From: CAZSBG01 sp964605145 | GTDB lineage: Bacteria; Zhuqueibacterota; Zhuqueibacteria; Thermofontimicrobiales; Thermofontimicrobiaceae | Length of the DNA: 17,577 nucleotides | NCBI GenBank assembly: GCA_964605145.1 | Contig: CAZSBG010000127.1 | Coordinates: forward strand, 1-17,577 | Direction: 5' to 3' | The notes under the pieces: model-generated | Seen by the model: the letters and a program-made list of their open reading frames with translations, nothing else | Database searches by the model: none | Told to the model about the DNA's origin: nothing | In this document: piece by piece, positions 1 through 9,817 of the stretch | How positions within the stretch are numbered: position 1 is the first letter of the stretch | How the letters are laid out: every line of letters starts with the position of its first letter | Translations under genes and position numbers: made by a program

Positions 1-140
1 GACGCCAGTACTTTTTTAACTTTTTTTATGATCAAAATGGGACTGAATAGTTACGCGTAAAAAAAGAATTCAAAAATAGACATAAATTCAATGCACCGAA
101 ATCGCTGCATCAAATCTCAAACGAAATATAAGTGAGAAAA

Positions 141-1190
141 ATGAACAAAAGAATATCGACACTCTTCACAATATTTTCATTGCTATTCATTTTTGTCATT
201 CTTCTGTACATCACCCTGAAAATATTTATACCCCAGAGATGGGATGTGCCGAAAGAAGAGATTGAGGTGAAAATCAAAACTGGAATGACTGTCAGAGCCA
301 TCGCAAAAGAATTGGAGACGGTGAAAATAATACAAAATGCTGAAGATTTTATATTGGCAGCCAAGCTTCTTAAGGAGACATCAAATTTGAAAGCGGGCCG
401 GTATTCCATTTCGCCCAGGCTATCGGTTTATAACATATTAAAAATACTTAGCAAGGGAAAGATATCAAATTCCAGAATTGTGATACCGGAGGGATTAACA
501 TCATCCCAGATTGCTTCAATATTAGAAAATAAATTGGAGATTGATTCATCAAAATTTGTTGAATTAGTAACCAATCAGAATTATATTTCAAATTTTGAAA
601 TTGATGTGAATTCATTGGAAGGGTATTTATTTCCCAATACCTATTATTTCCCCTGGGGAATTACGGAAAAAGAGATCATCAACATTATGGTCGATGAGTT
701 CTGGAAAAATGTGACCGATTCCATTCAAACAGAAGTTGCTGAAAAAGGGTGGACTTTGCATCAAATTATCACCCTTGCTTCAATAATTGAAGGTGAAGCC
801 ATGGTAGACTCAGAGCGTGTAATTGTCTCTGCGGTATACCACAATCGTTTGAGAAGGGGTATTTTACTTCAGGCGGATCCTACAATTCAGTACATCGTAC
901 CCGACGGGCCCCGGCGACTGCTCAACAAAGACCTTGCAATTGACTCACCCTATAACACCTATCGCTACATTGGACTGCCTCCAGGCCCGGTCAATAATCC
1001 TGGTATTAAATCAATACTGGCAGCATTACGTCCTGCCGATGTTGACTACATTTATTTCGTGGCCAAAGGCGACGGCTCCCATGTCTTCAGCAGAACCCTG
1101 AAAGAGCACAACGAAGCCAAAAGAAAATTTGATGAATATCGTAAAATGATTAATCGAAAGAAAAAACTTGATGAGGCAGAAAGAAACTGA
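141..1190 (+). CDS. mltG: Endolytic murein transglycosylase MltG (YceG family)
   Basis: The family cleaves nascent peptidoglycan glycan strands at the outer face of the inner membrane and so sets strand length. Seen here: a single N-terminal membrane segment (about residues 8-30), a small LysM-like region (about 40-110), then the YceG catalytic domain with EGYLFPNTYYFP and the ASIIEGEA motif, whose first Glu (about residue 217) corresponds to the catalytic Glu of E. coli MltG. At 349 residues it has the usual family length. I chose ATG 141 because GTGAG lies just upstream; an in-frame GTG at 132 would add three residues and has no visible Shine-Dalgarno. It is the first gene of a tight operon with the helicase, a TPR protein and nadC. 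Identity is firm; only the start is open. Confidence 0.95.
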   Translation: MNKRISTLFTIFSLLFIFVILLYITLKIFIPQRWDVPKEEIEVKIKTGMTVRAIAKELETVKIIQNAEDFILAAKLLKETSNLKAGRYSISPRLSVYNILKILSKGKISNSRIVIPEGLTSSQIASILENKLEIDSSKFVELVTNQNYISNFEIDVNSLEGYLFPNTYYFPWGITEKEIINIMVDEFWKNVTDSIQTEVAEKGWTLHQIITLASIIEGEAMVDSERVIVSAVYHNRLRRGILLQADPTIQYIVPDGPRRLLNKDLAIDSPYNTYRYIGLPPGPVNNPGIKSILAALRPADVDYIYFVAKGDGSHVFSRTLKEHNEAKRKFDEYRKMINRKKKLDEAERN

Positions 1191-3375
1191 TTTATCGATG
1201 CTACGAACTCTGAATGCGGTACAGAAGCAAGCTGTTGAGAAGTTTAATGGTCCCAACCTTATACTTGCCGGCGCGGGTAGCGGCAAAACAAGGGTCTTGA
1301 CACACAAAATTGCCTACCTAATCAAAAGAAAAAATGTGCCGCCTTATCATATTTTAGCAATGACGTTCACCAATAAAGCTGCTCGTGAAATGAAGAACAG
1401 GGTGGAGGCGCTGCTAAAAGGCGAGGTTACCGACCTCTGGATTGGTACCTTCCATTCCATTTTCGCCAAAATACTTCGACGGGAGTGTGAGAAATTGGGG
1501 TATCAAAAAAACTTCGTCATCTACGATGAGTCGGATCAACTTTCGCTCATCAAATCTATCATCGCTGAATCAGAAAGAGATGATGCAAAAACGATAAATC
1601 CAAAGAAGGTTCAGTCACGAATCAAAAGACTTAAAAATTCGACTATTCTCCGACCTGAACTCATGCCCAGTCCCGAAAATAGTGAAGATGAAATTATTCA
1701 AACAATATTCTTTGCGTATGTCAATCAACTGATGTTCAACAATGCCATGGACTTTGAGGATTTGCTTCTCAAATCTATTGAATTGTTTTCCAACTTTCCC
1801 CTGGTGCTTCAGTATTATCAAAAAAAATTCAATTACATTTTAGTGGATGAATACCAGGATACGAATCGCTCCCAATATGAGCTAATAAAATTTTTGGTTC
1901 GGGAGCATCGAAATATATCTGTGGTTGGAGACGATGACCAGTCCATTTATCGCTGGAGAGGCGCAGAAGTCAGGAATATACTCGATTTTGAAAGCGACTT
2001 CCCTGAATGCTCTGTTTTCAGGATGGAACAAAATTATCGCTCTACAAGTACTATACTCGAAATTGCCCATTCAATTATTCGCCATAATATAAACCGAATG
2101 GACAAGCAGCTATGGACGAAAAATAATACCGGCGATAAAGTCTCGCTATTCATAGCAAATGATGCATCCGGTGAAGCATTTGAAATTGTGCGACATATTG
2201 AGAAAGAAATCCAGCAGAATCAGCGCAATTTTTGTGATTTTGCGATACTATATCGGACAAATGCACAATCGCGAGCATTGGAAGAAGTATTCCGTTTTAA
2301 AAGCATTTCTTATGTCGTAATCGGTGGTGTGCGTTTTTATGAAAGAAAAGAGATCAAAGATGTGCTAGCTTATTTAAAAGTCCTTGTCAATCCCAACGAT
2401 AGCGTTAGCCTGAAAAGAATAATTAACTATCCTGCCCGTGGTATTGGTGATACAACCTTACATAAAATTGAGCAATTCTGCATTAAAAATGAAATTAATT
2501 TTTACAATGGACTTGAACGAATACATGAAATTGGCACCATTGCCAAACGCACACAAAATAAAATATCTGACTTCCTTAATCTGATTAAAAAATATAAAAA
2601 ATTAAAAACAACTATTGACGTGGCTGAATTAATTGCAGCAATGGTCGATGAACTTGGCATCATAAATCTGTTTAAGGATGAAGATACAGTTGAATCAAAA
2701 AGCAGAATAGAAAATATACGTGAACTGATCACTGGAATTAATGAATTTTTGGAAAATAATCCAAATTGGGATCTTGAACACTACCTGGAAAATGTGGCGT
2801 TAATCACAGACGTTGATAATTGGGATACATCTAAAAATTCGGTTTCGATGCTTACGCTTCACAGCGCCAAAGGGCTTGAGTTCCCTGTCGTATTTATTAC
2901 TGGCATGGAAGAAGGACTTTTCCCGCTATCACGACAAATGTCAACCGAGGAAGATATCGAGGAAGAAAGACGTCTCTTTTATGTCGGCGCAACGCGAGCA
3001 AAAGAAAAATTGTACCTCACTGCAGCCAATTCAAGAAACAGATATGGCGAAAATTCTTCGGGAGCACTTTCCCGATTCCTGCATGAATTAGATAGGGAAT
3101 TGATTCAGGTGGAACAAGTATTTTCTCATAACTCTTTTGAAAGAAAAAAGTATGCGAGGAAACCAAGAAAGACTATCAAGTTTGCTTCAGAAGAGGAGGG
3201 CAATGACAAGAAGAAAAAGGTGTGTCCCGGAGCTCTGGTCAGGCACCACAGGTTTGGCAAAGGTGTGATTAAATCAATAAATGATTCTGATGGTGATACA
3301 AAGCTGCATATAATTTTTGAAGATGTAGGGGAAAAAATGGTTGTATTGAAATATTCAAAGCTGGAGATTCTTTGA
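1171..3375 (+). CDS. pcrA: ATP-dependent DNA helicase, PcrA/UvrD type (SF1)
   Basis: A 3'-5' superfamily 1 helicase that acts in nucleotide excision repair and in clearing RecA filaments and stalled forks. Motifs in order (residues counted from ATG 1171): Q motif in LNAVQKQAV, Walker A AGAGSGKT (33-40), motif Ia TFTNKAAREM, Walker B DEYQD (about 226-230), motif III GDDDQSIYRWRGA, motif IV YRTNAQSRALEE, motif V TLHSAKGLEFPVVF, motif VI YVGATRAKEKL (about 604-614). The C-terminal RHHRFGKGVIKSI region resembles the PcrA Tudor-like RNA polymerase-binding domain, which favours PcrA over Rep. Length 734, normal. Start is uncertain: ATG 1171 gives the N-terminal length of Bacillus-type PcrA and overlaps mltG by 20 bases; ATG 1198 would begin 7 bases after mltG; TTG 1168 is less likely. 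Confidence 0.96.
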   Translation: MRQKETDLSMLRTLNAVQKQAVEKFNGPNLILAGAGSGKTRVLTHKIAYLIKRKNVPPYHILAMTFTNKAAREMKNRVEALLKGEVTDLWIGTFHSIFAKILRRECEKLGYQKNFVIYDESDQLSLIKSIIAESERDDAKTINPKKVQSRIKRLKNSTILRPELMPSPENSEDEIIQTIFFAYVNQLMFNNAMDFEDLLLKSIELFSNFPLVLQYYQKKFNYILVDEYQDTNRSQYELIKFLVREHRNISVVGDDDQSIYRWRGAEVRNILDFESDFPECSVFRMEQNYRSTSTILEIAHSIIRHNINRMDKQLWTKNNTGDKVSLFIANDASGEAFEIVRHIEKEIQQNQRNFCDFAILYRTNAQSRALEEVFRFKSISYVVIGGVRFYERKEIKDVLAYLKVLVNPNDSVSLKRIINYPARGIGDTTLHKIEQFCIKNEINFYNGLERIHEIGTIAKRTQNKISDFLNLIKKYKKLKTTIDVAELIAAMVDELGIINLFKDEDTVESKSRIENIRELITGINEFLENNPNWDLEHYLENVALITDVDNWDTSKNSVSMLTLHSAKGLEFPVVFITGMEEGLFPLSRQMSTEEDIEEERRLFYVGATRAKEKLYLTAANSRNRYGENSSGALSRFLHELDRELIQVEQVFSHNSFERKKYARKPRKTIKFASEEEGNDKKKKVCPGALVRHHRFGKGVIKSINDSDGDTKLHIIFEDVGEKMVVLKYSKLEIL

Positions 3376-6300
3376 TGAAATTAATAAAATATACGTTAAT
3401 TACTGTTTTCTTTATGATCACAATTCTCCCGACGGTAATGCTATCCCAACAAAGTGATCCGGGGGTCTCATTCATCTATGCGAAAAAATTGTACGATGAT
3501 GAGATGTATCAACTGGCAGCGGAACAGTTTCATTTGTTCGCAGAAGAAAATAGCGATCACCCAAGGGCTGCTCAGGCATTGCAAATGGCGGGATTAAGCT
3601 ATTTCAAAAGCAAAGAGTTCGAGAATGCTCTGAAAGAATACACCTATTTAATTATAAAATTCCCTGATGCAAATAATCTCGATGAAGCACAATTTAAAAT
3701 AGCAGAATCTTTCCAGGCCGTTCGGAATTACCAGAAAGCAGCGAAAGCGTATCGGCAGGTACAAATTTTTTACCCAAAAAGCAATCTTGCTGAACAATCA
3801 TTGTTGATGGCAGCGAAAATGCATTCCATGGGGCATAATTATGAAACAGCAGCCCATATACTGCTTGAATTTCTTGAAATTTATCCAAGAAGCAAGCATT
3901 TCCATGAAGCTGGTCTGGCGCTGGTTGAGGCTTACATCGCAGATCAAAAATTCGACCTTGCAAAAATTCAGATCGACAAAATTACAGGAACCACCAAAAG
4001 AGGATATGCAAATGCAAAGGGCTTATATCTTAAAGGTGAAGTTGAATTGCTTAAAGGAAATATTCAATTCGCTGCTAATACATATAACGATCTCATAAAA
4101 CAATATGGAACAGCGAAATCTGAGGACATCATTCATTTATTAGATTCTGCATACTATAAGCTCGGCGACATTGATCATCGGAAAGGATTGTACGAGAAAT
4201 CCAATGAATATCTGTCAAAAATTTCGCAAGAGAACGATGAAAGCGAAATGCTAAGAGCTGATAATTTTTTCAAGCTCAGAAATTATGCTGAAGCCACGAA
4301 GATTTATAATACGTTAAACCAAAATGCTGATTCGAGTAAATTGGAGGAGATACATTTCAAAGCCGGATTAAATTTTGAGGAACTGAATGATTACACCAAA
4401 GCGATAAATTCCTATTCAAAGGTCATTGAATTTTCTGAGGCAAAAGGGACTGTTGGGGAGTCGAATAACTATTACTTTCAAAGTTACTTGAAAATTTCAA
4501 ATAATTATTTAAAAATGAATCAGCCCCAGGCCTCTGTAAAATATTTGAAAAAATATACTCAAGTGGCTGAGCATCTTCCAAATATAGACGAGTATCAGTT
4601 TAAAATTGGTATCTTATATGAAACAGAATTGAACGACGTTGAACGTGCTATCAGAATTTATTATGATTTCCTGGATGTATATCCGAGAAGTAAATTTATC
4701 GATGATGCCAATTTTGCGATAGCACGATGTTTTGAAAGCAAAAATGAATTCTCTGAAGCATTAAAATCCTATAAAAAATTCATAAATTTATTCCCGGCCA
4801 GCGACCTGTACGATAAGGCAATTGAAAGAATTGATTATATCTCGACATATCATCAGAGTGACGGAGCCACAACAAAAGCATTTAGCAATCTGTTGAAACA
4901 ATTCTCTCAAAACAATGATAATCCAAAGCTTATGTTTCAATTAGCAAAAATGAATTTTTCGCAATTCAAGGATTATAAAACGAGCGCTCAATTACTATTG
5001 GAATGTTATTCTTCAGATTCGGAAAAAGCCGTAAGTAAAGCGGAACTGCTTTATTTTTTAGCTCGATCATATCAGTTGCTTGGGGAAAAAGACAATAGCG
5101 CGGCGTATTTAGATAGCGCAAAGACTACTTTCAGGCTGTTAATTGATAATTTTCAAAATAGTGACTTTATTCAAGAATCCGAATATCACTTAATAACAAT
5201 TATGGAATTTACTTCGAGTCAGCATGATAGTGCATCCTATCAAAAAATAATGAGAGAATTGCGCGATTATATCACTGAATATCCTGATAATCCATTTCAT
5301 GCCGAAATTGTCTTTAAATTGGGAAACATAATGTTGGACAAAGGAGTTCATTCATCGGTTGACAGCATGGAAATATTCAATTATTACCAGACAGCAATAC
5401 AGAAAACTTCAGACAATGCATTGAAGGGCAGGGCTACTTATAATCAAGCCAAGTTATTAATGATGATGAATGATCAGTCAAATGCTGAGAAAAAATTAAT
5501 TAGTTTCATCGAAGCCTTTCCCCAATCTCCCCAAATCTGTCAGGCAAAATTTGCTTTAGCGGAAATTTATGAAAATAAAAAAGATTTTGAATCTGCCAAA
5601 AAACAATATGAAGACATTATTAGCTATTATTATTACAGCAGCTATGCTGATGAAGCACGAATCAAAATTGGGAAACTCTTGAAGCAAAAACAGAAATATT
5701 CCGAAGCGCTACCATATTTCGAGCAGGTATATAACCGGAAAAGAACGGATTTGATGTCAAAAGAGATAAATGATTTGACTTTTGAACAATCATTAATAAA
5801 TATTGCTGATAGCCACATGAAAAAAGGAAATATCAATTCAGCAATTAATTACTTTCAACGATACCTGGATTTATTTCCAAAAGGTCAATTTGCAGATCAG
5901 GCGCTTTACGCTTTAGCGAAAATTTATTCGACCAAAAAGGCAGATGAACCTGGGAAAGCCATCGATTATTTATTAAGACTTGAGACTGATTTCCCGGAAA
6001 GCTCTTTCATGTATGATATGACAAAAGATTTGGCGAATATTTATTTCAAAGAGGAAAACTATGAAAGTGCCATTGATTACTATAAAAAATCGCTTGCTTA
6101 CAGTACAGATCTAACCGAAGAACGGCCGATTATTTCTTCGCAAATCATTAGATGTTATTATAGATTGGGAAACATTCAAACAGCAGATAAACTGTTAGGT
6201 AATTTCCGAAGCGGATATAGGGGTGAGAAAGAACTGATTTCAAAAGTTGAACTGGAAAAGGGTGAATATTATTTGGCCCAAAAAAATTTCAAGCGGGCGG

Positions 6301-7091
6301 AAGATATTTTTAAGGATGTACGGTCAAAATATAAAAATATTTCTAATGGTGCAAAAGCAGAATATTTACTCGGTAAATTGTACTTCATCCTAAATAAAAA
6401 TGAAGATGCGCTTGAAATTTTAACAAAAATGATTACGAAGTATGAAAATGATCCAATCATTCCAGATGTTTACATTACTTTGGGGAATTTTTATTATTTC
6501 CAGGCGCGGCAAGTTGAAAATGCAATGCTGGCATATCGCAAAGTTGTTGATTTTCCAAATGTGGATGAGAAGACACTGAAATTGGGAATGCACAATCTTA
6601 TAAAATGTTATACCGATCTGGGATTGCGCGATCAGGCGATTGCTCTTATTCGTCAGTATATCAATTATTTCCCGGAAGCTGAAGATGTATTTGATAAGAA
6701 AGTAAGAATGGGAATAATATTTTCAGAATTGAATGAATATGACCAGGCAATTCAACTTTTTAAAAAATTAAAACCTGAAGCAAACCTTGAGAATGAACCC
6801 AGAATTCAATACTGGATAGGGGAGTGCTATTTCGGCAAAGGACAATATTTAAAAGCAATCAGTGAATACCTGAAGATTGCCTACCTTTCGAAACCAACCA
6901 AATTATTGAATCAATATAAGGTGACTGCGCAGTATAAATCGGGCTTGGCATATCTGAAAATAGACCAGCCGGAAAAAGGTAAATTACTATTTGAAAAGAT
7001 TGTTAAGGAACAAGGCGCTGAAAGTGTATTTGGTAAACCTGCAATGGATAGAATTAATGAAATTGACAGGTTGCTTTCACACCAAAATTAG
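3375..7091 (+). CDS. Large exported tetratricopeptide-repeat protein, function unknown
   Basis: A 1238-residue protein with a signal-peptide-like N-terminus (KLIKY, then a hydrophobic stretch to about residue 22, likely cleaved near LSQQ). The rest is nearly all helical repeats of the TPR type from about residue 30 to the end, many of the 'outer-membrane/YbgF/BamD' flavour with signatures such as FLEIYPRSKHF and FLDVYPRSKFI. No catalytic domain is visible, and no transmembrane segment beyond the signal. Such proteins usually act as periplasmic scaffolds for envelope assembly, which would fit a role with MltG in the same operon, but that is inference. The ATG shares its A with the helicase stop (TGATG) and has GGAG 8 bases upstream, implying translational coupling. 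A TTG at 3372 is possible but less likely. Confidence 0.85.
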   Translation: MKLIKYTLITVFFMITILPTVMLSQQSDPGVSFIYAKKLYDDEMYQLAAEQFHLFAEENSDHPRAAQALQMAGLSYFKSKEFENALKEYTYLIIKFPDANNLDEAQFKIAESFQAVRNYQKAAKAYRQVQIFYPKSNLAEQSLLMAAKMHSMGHNYETAAHILLEFLEIYPRSKHFHEAGLALVEAYIADQKFDLAKIQIDKITGTTKRGYANAKGLYLKGEVELLKGNIQFAANTYNDLIKQYGTAKSEDIIHLLDSAYYKLGDIDHRKGLYEKSNEYLSKISQENDESEMLRADNFFKLRNYAEATKIYNTLNQNADSSKLEEIHFKAGLNFEELNDYTKAINSYSKVIEFSEAKGTVGESNNYYFQSYLKISNNYLKMNQPQASVKYLKKYTQVAEHLPNIDEYQFKIGILYETELNDVERAIRIYYDFLDVYPRSKFIDDANFAIARCFESKNEFSEALKSYKKFINLFPASDLYDKAIERIDYISTYHQSDGATTKAFSNLLKQFSQNNDNPKLMFQLAKMNFSQFKDYKTSAQLLLECYSSDSEKAVSKAELLYFLARSYQLLGEKDNSAAYLDSAKTTFRLLIDNFQNSDFIQESEYHLITIMEFTSSQHDSASYQKIMRELRDYITEYPDNPFHAEIVFKLGNIMLDKGVHSSVDSMEIFNYYQTAIQKTSDNALKGRATYNQAKLLMMMNDQSNAEKKLISFIEAFPQSPQICQAKFALAEIYENKKDFESAKKQYEDIISYYYYSSYADEARIKIGKLLKQKQKYSEALPYFEQVYNRKRTDLMSKEINDLTFEQSLINIADSHMKKGNINSAINYFQRYLDLFPKGQFADQALYALAKIYSTKKADEPGKAIDYLLRLETDFPESSFMYDMTKDLANIYFKEENYESAIDYYKKSLAYSTDLTEERPIISSQIIRCYYRLGNIQTADKLLGNFRSGYRGEKELISKVELEKGEYYLAQKNFKRAEDIFKDVRSKYKNISNGAKAEYLLGKLYFILNKNEDALEILTKMITKYENDPIIPDVYITLGNFYYFQARQVENAMLAYRKVVDFPNVDEKTLKLGMHNLIKCYTDLGLRDQAIALIRQYINYFPEAEDVFDKKVRMGIIFSELNEYDQAIQLFKKLKPEANLENEPRIQYWIGECYFGKGQYLKAISEYLKIAYLSKPTKLLNQYKVTAQYKSGLAYLKIDQPEKGKLLFEKIVKEQGAESVFGKPAMDRINEIDRLLSHQN

Positions 7092-7100
7092 GGAATATAT

Positions 7101-8009
7101 ATGATTACACTTGAACAATTCACAAAATTGGTTGATAGTAATTTATTCAGTGAATTCTTTATTCAAAAGTTGTATAATGAAATCAACATGTTAATTAATG
7201 TGTCACTTGAAGAGGATCTGGGCGAACTCGGCGATGTAACAACTCTGGCGACATCCAGCGAAGGCAAGACGGTAAATGCAGATATCATTGCAAAACAGTC
7301 TGGTGTTTTTTCTGGCGGATTTATTGCTGAGATGGTATTTAAAAAGGTCGATAACTCGATAAAAATTTGTAAAAATATTAATGAGGGCGATGTTGTTGAG
7401 CCAAAAAAATCTGTGTTATCTATTAGCGGACCGGCTAAAAGTGTTTTGGTTGCTGAGCGAACGGCAATTAACTTTTTGTCTCGAACAAGCGGTATATCGT
7501 CCTTAACACATACGTTTGTAAAACATATAGAAGGTTCGAACATAAAAATATTAGATACGCGAAAAACATGTCCAGGATGGAGATATATTGATAAATATGC
7601 AGTCAAATTGGGTGGTGGTTTTAATCATCGAATTGGATTGTTTGATATGTTTTTGATAAAAGAAAATCATATTACAGCATCAGGCGGAATAACGAATGCG
7701 GTCAATGCTTGCAGGAAATATTTGAAGAAAAATAATCTTGATTTAAAAATTGAAGTAGAAACGAGGAATTTTGAAGAAGTTCAGGAAGCAATGAATTTGC
7801 GTGTCGATAGAATTATGTTGGATAATATGGCGGTAGAAACCATTAAGAAATCCGTTAAATTAATAGATGAAAAATGCGAAGTTGAAATTTCAGGCGGGAT
7901 TAACTCGAAAAATATACAATATTTTACAGATACAGGTGTTGATTTCATTTCTATCGGAGAAATAACGCATTCGGTAAAAGCGTTTGATTTTTCTCTAATT
8001 GTTTATTAA
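7101..8009 (+). CDS. nadC: Nicotinate-nucleotide pyrophosphorylase (quinolinate phosphoribosyltransferase)
   Basis: Converts quinolinate and PRPP to nicotinate mononucleotide, CO2 and pyrophosphate in de novo NAD synthesis, in the cytoplasm. Family signatures are all present: EEDLGELGDVTT near the N-terminus, the AERTAINFLSRTSGIS helix, the active-site block TRKTCPGWRYIDKYAVKLGG followed by GFNHRIGLFDMFLIKENHI, the EVETRNFEE strand, DRIMLDNM, and the C-terminal SGGI and GVDFISIGEIT phosphate-binding segment. The length of 302 is slightly above typical (about 280-295) because of some 20 extra N-terminal residues. ATG 7101 is preceded by AGGGA at good spacing and lies 9 bases after the TPR gene. 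Last gene of the plus-strand unit; nadA and nadB are not in this window. Confidence 0.96.
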   Translation: MITLEQFTKLVDSNLFSEFFIQKLYNEINMLINVSLEEDLGELGDVTTLATSSEGKTVNADIIAKQSGVFSGGFIAEMVFKKVDNSIKICKNINEGDVVEPKKSVLSISGPAKSVLVAERTAINFLSRTSGISSLTHTFVKHIEGSNIKILDTRKTCPGWRYIDKYAVKLGGGFNHRIGLFDMFLIKENHITASGGITNAVNACRKYLKKNNLDLKIEVETRNFEEVQEAMNLRVDRIMLDNMAVETIKKSVKLIDEKCEVEISGGINSKNIQYFTDTGVDFISIGEITHSVKAFDFSLIVY

Positions 8010-8067
8010 GTTTACATAATATATATTATAAGAACATTTATAGATAGGAAAAATTCAATTTTTATGA

Positions 8068-9444
8068 TTATAAGGGATTCAATTTTTTGAGGAGATTTTC
8101 AGTATTTTGCTTAAGGGGCGTATGTATCGGTGAACTCATAATTTCTTCCAGATACCAGGCAGCATCTTCAAGCTCCTGAGTTTTTATAAGCGACTTTGCC
8201 AAATAATATTTTGCTAATAAATTGTTTTTATTCTTTTGAAGAGCCTCTTCCAGTACAGCGGATGCCTCTGAAAAGTTATTCATTTTATACTGTGCTTTGC
8301 CCTGTAAACAGAGAGTGATACTATCGATTTTCCCCAACTCCCTTGCCTTTTCAATCGCGGCAATTACCTTTTCATATTTTTTAGTTTTGTCGAATGCAAT
8401 TGCCAATTCCTTGAAATAAAGACCTTTTGACGGCGATAATTTCGCTGCTTTTTTAAATGATTCTGCAGCCAATTCAGGTTTCCCTGATCTCAACTGTACC
8501 TCGCCTAATGCATACCACACATAATCATCTTCAGGTTTTATCGACAAATATTTTTTATATAGTTTTATGGATTTTTCGAAATCACCACTGATGTAATTTC
8601 TGTATCCTTCTGAGTAGTAATCTTCCGGATTTTCGCTATTTAAATCAATGGTGTCGTCGGCAAGTTTGTTCTTTCGTGGTGCTATGATTGATCTTTTCGC
8701 ATAGTTAGCCAGATTGCCCTTTTTATCATATTCAATCACCTTTTTGAAATAATAATTGGACTTTTCCGCATCTTCCAGGGTCAAATAAATTTTTGCCAAT
8801 CCCATATATGCACTTGCTTCTTTTGGCGAGAGCGCAATTGCTTTTTCAAACATGTTAATTCCGTTCTTATAATCTTTGAGAATGCTATAGACCGCCCCAA
8901 GATTCAGGAAGGCTAACATATTATCTTTTTGAAACTTTAGACTTTTCTCGATATGTTTTTTTGCGTTTTCGAATTTTCTAATTTTAAGAAAGGCAGTGCC
9001 CAGAATAAGGTGCGCTTTGTAATAAATTGGACAAATGGCGAGTGTGCGCGTGAGCGCATCAATTGCTTCGATATATTGTTTCAGTTCAAAAAAAACAACG
9101 CCCAAATTGAAAAAATAATCCGGATCAAATGGATTTATTCGCGTGGCTTCATTCCAATGTTTGAGAGCATTTTGAAGATCCCCTTTTCTTGCAAACTGAA
9201 TAGCTTGTTTGTGTAATTTCTCTGCCTGAATATTAGGGTTATTCAGGTACCATTGAAATTTAATTTGCTTGTCTTGAATTGAAAAGTCAATCAGGTCTTC
9301 AAAATTATCTGGAAGTCCCAGAATATTCTTTGTAATGGTTTTTCTTCTATCATCATTCAGCGGTTTCTCAATTTCCTCGATGGAAACGTCGATTTCGTTT
9401 ATGTCAATCGTCGCGCTGATGGTTTTTTTATGATGTTCCTGCAT
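8068..9444 (-). CDS. Cytoplasmic tetratricopeptide-repeat protein, function unknown
   Basis: A 458-residue protein without signal peptide or membrane segment. The first ~70 residues are acidic and not repeat-like (IDINEIDVSIEEIEKPLND). Canonical TPR units then run from about 73 to 255 (for example ALKHWNEATRINPFDPDYFF and AIDALTRTLAICPIYYKAH), a short linker rich in charged and polar residues follows (about 255-285), and a second TPR block runs to the C-terminus. These are the classic 34-residue type, unlike the longer units of the exported TPR protein at 3375-7091. A protein-protein scaffold role is all that can be said. It lies 21 bases downstream of the small membrane-protein gene and converges with nadC. 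The ATG has only a weak AGG-containing ribosome site. Confidence 0.82.
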   Translation of the reverse strand: MQEHHKKTISATIDINEIDVSIEEIEKPLNDDRRKTITKNILGLPDNFEDLIDFSIQDKQIKFQWYLNNPNIQAEKLHKQAIQFARKGDLQNALKHWNEATRINPFDPDYFFNLGVVFFELKQYIEAIDALTRTLAICPIYYKAHLILGTAFLKIRKFENAKKHIEKSLKFQKDNMLAFLNLGAVYSILKDYKNGINMFEKAIALSPKEASAYMGLAKIYLTLEDAEKSNYYFKKVIEYDKKGNLANYAKRSIIAPRKNKLADDTIDLNSENPEDYYSEGYRNYISGDFEKSIKLYKKYLSIKPEDDYVWYALGEVQLRSGKPELAAESFKKAAKLSPSKGLYFKELAIAFDKTKKYEKVIAAIEKARELGKIDSITLCLQGKAQYKMNNFSEASAVLEEALQKNKNNLLAKYYLAKSLIKTQELEDAAWYLEEIMSSPIHTPLKQNTENLLKKLNPL

Positions 9445-9465
9445 TAATTTTCTGCCGCCTTACAG

Positions 9466-9774
9466 TCAGATGTCATACTTTTCGAATAGATTCCCAATTA
9501 CCGGTATTTTCCAGTCCTTACCAAGAATTGCCATAATAATTCCAATTATAACAATAAGAAGGCATAATATCAGAATCAAAGTCCAGAATGCTTTGCTTAC
9601 CGCATCGATCAAAAAAATTAAAGCAATAATTTCAACGATTAATAAAAGCATTCCTTGCTTTACATGTTTTTTGGCAGATGTTGGAATATTGCTTTTAAAA
9701 AGGGAAATAAAACATAAGAAAGGGATGTAACTTAATATTGAATAAATTCTGCCGTCATCCAATTGTTTTTCCAT
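9466..9774 (-). CDS. Small membrane protein, DUF4870/Tic20-like
   Basis: A 102-residue protein with a short hydrophobic stretch (about 11-26) and two clear membrane helices (about 42-60 and 63-84). The layout (YSILSYIPFL, then AKKHVKQGMLLLIVE, then GKDWKIPVIGNLFEKY) matches the pattern of small uncharacterised membrane proteins grouped as DUF4870/Tic20-like: a YxxLSYIPxL start, an F/V-KQG helix and a C-terminal W-x-IPxIG segment. No function is established. GGAAAG lies upstream of the ATG. It is placed between tRNA-Arg and the cytoplasmic TPR gene on the same strand, with short gaps. The family assignment rests on pattern memory only. Confidence 0.7.
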   Translation of the reverse strand: MEKQLDDGRIYSILSYIPFLCFISLFKSNIPTSAKKHVKQGMLLLIVEIIALIFLIDAVSKAFWTLILILCLLIVIIGIIMAILGKDWKIPVIGNLFEKYDI

Positions 9775-9817
9775 CTCTTTGATCTTTCCATTTTATTTCC
9801 GGTATTGTATTTTTTAG

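Noticed and set aside
1..131. Possible C-terminus of an upstream plus-strand gene (open frames ending at TAG 48-50 or TAA 58-60).
   Set aside because: Only 15-19 residues remain and neither matches a family I recognise; two frames are equally open, so no gene can be called.
7163..7606. 147-residue open frame on the minus strand, antisense to nadC.
   Set aside because: Lies wholly inside a well-conserved nadC, has no recognisable domain, and is explained as a shadow frame.
8010..8067. AT-only palindromes (around 8018-8032 and 8049-8063) as a bidirectional terminator between nadC and the TPR gene.
   Set aside because: The stems are short and made only of A-T pairs with minimal loops; termination here is plausible but not supported enough to call.
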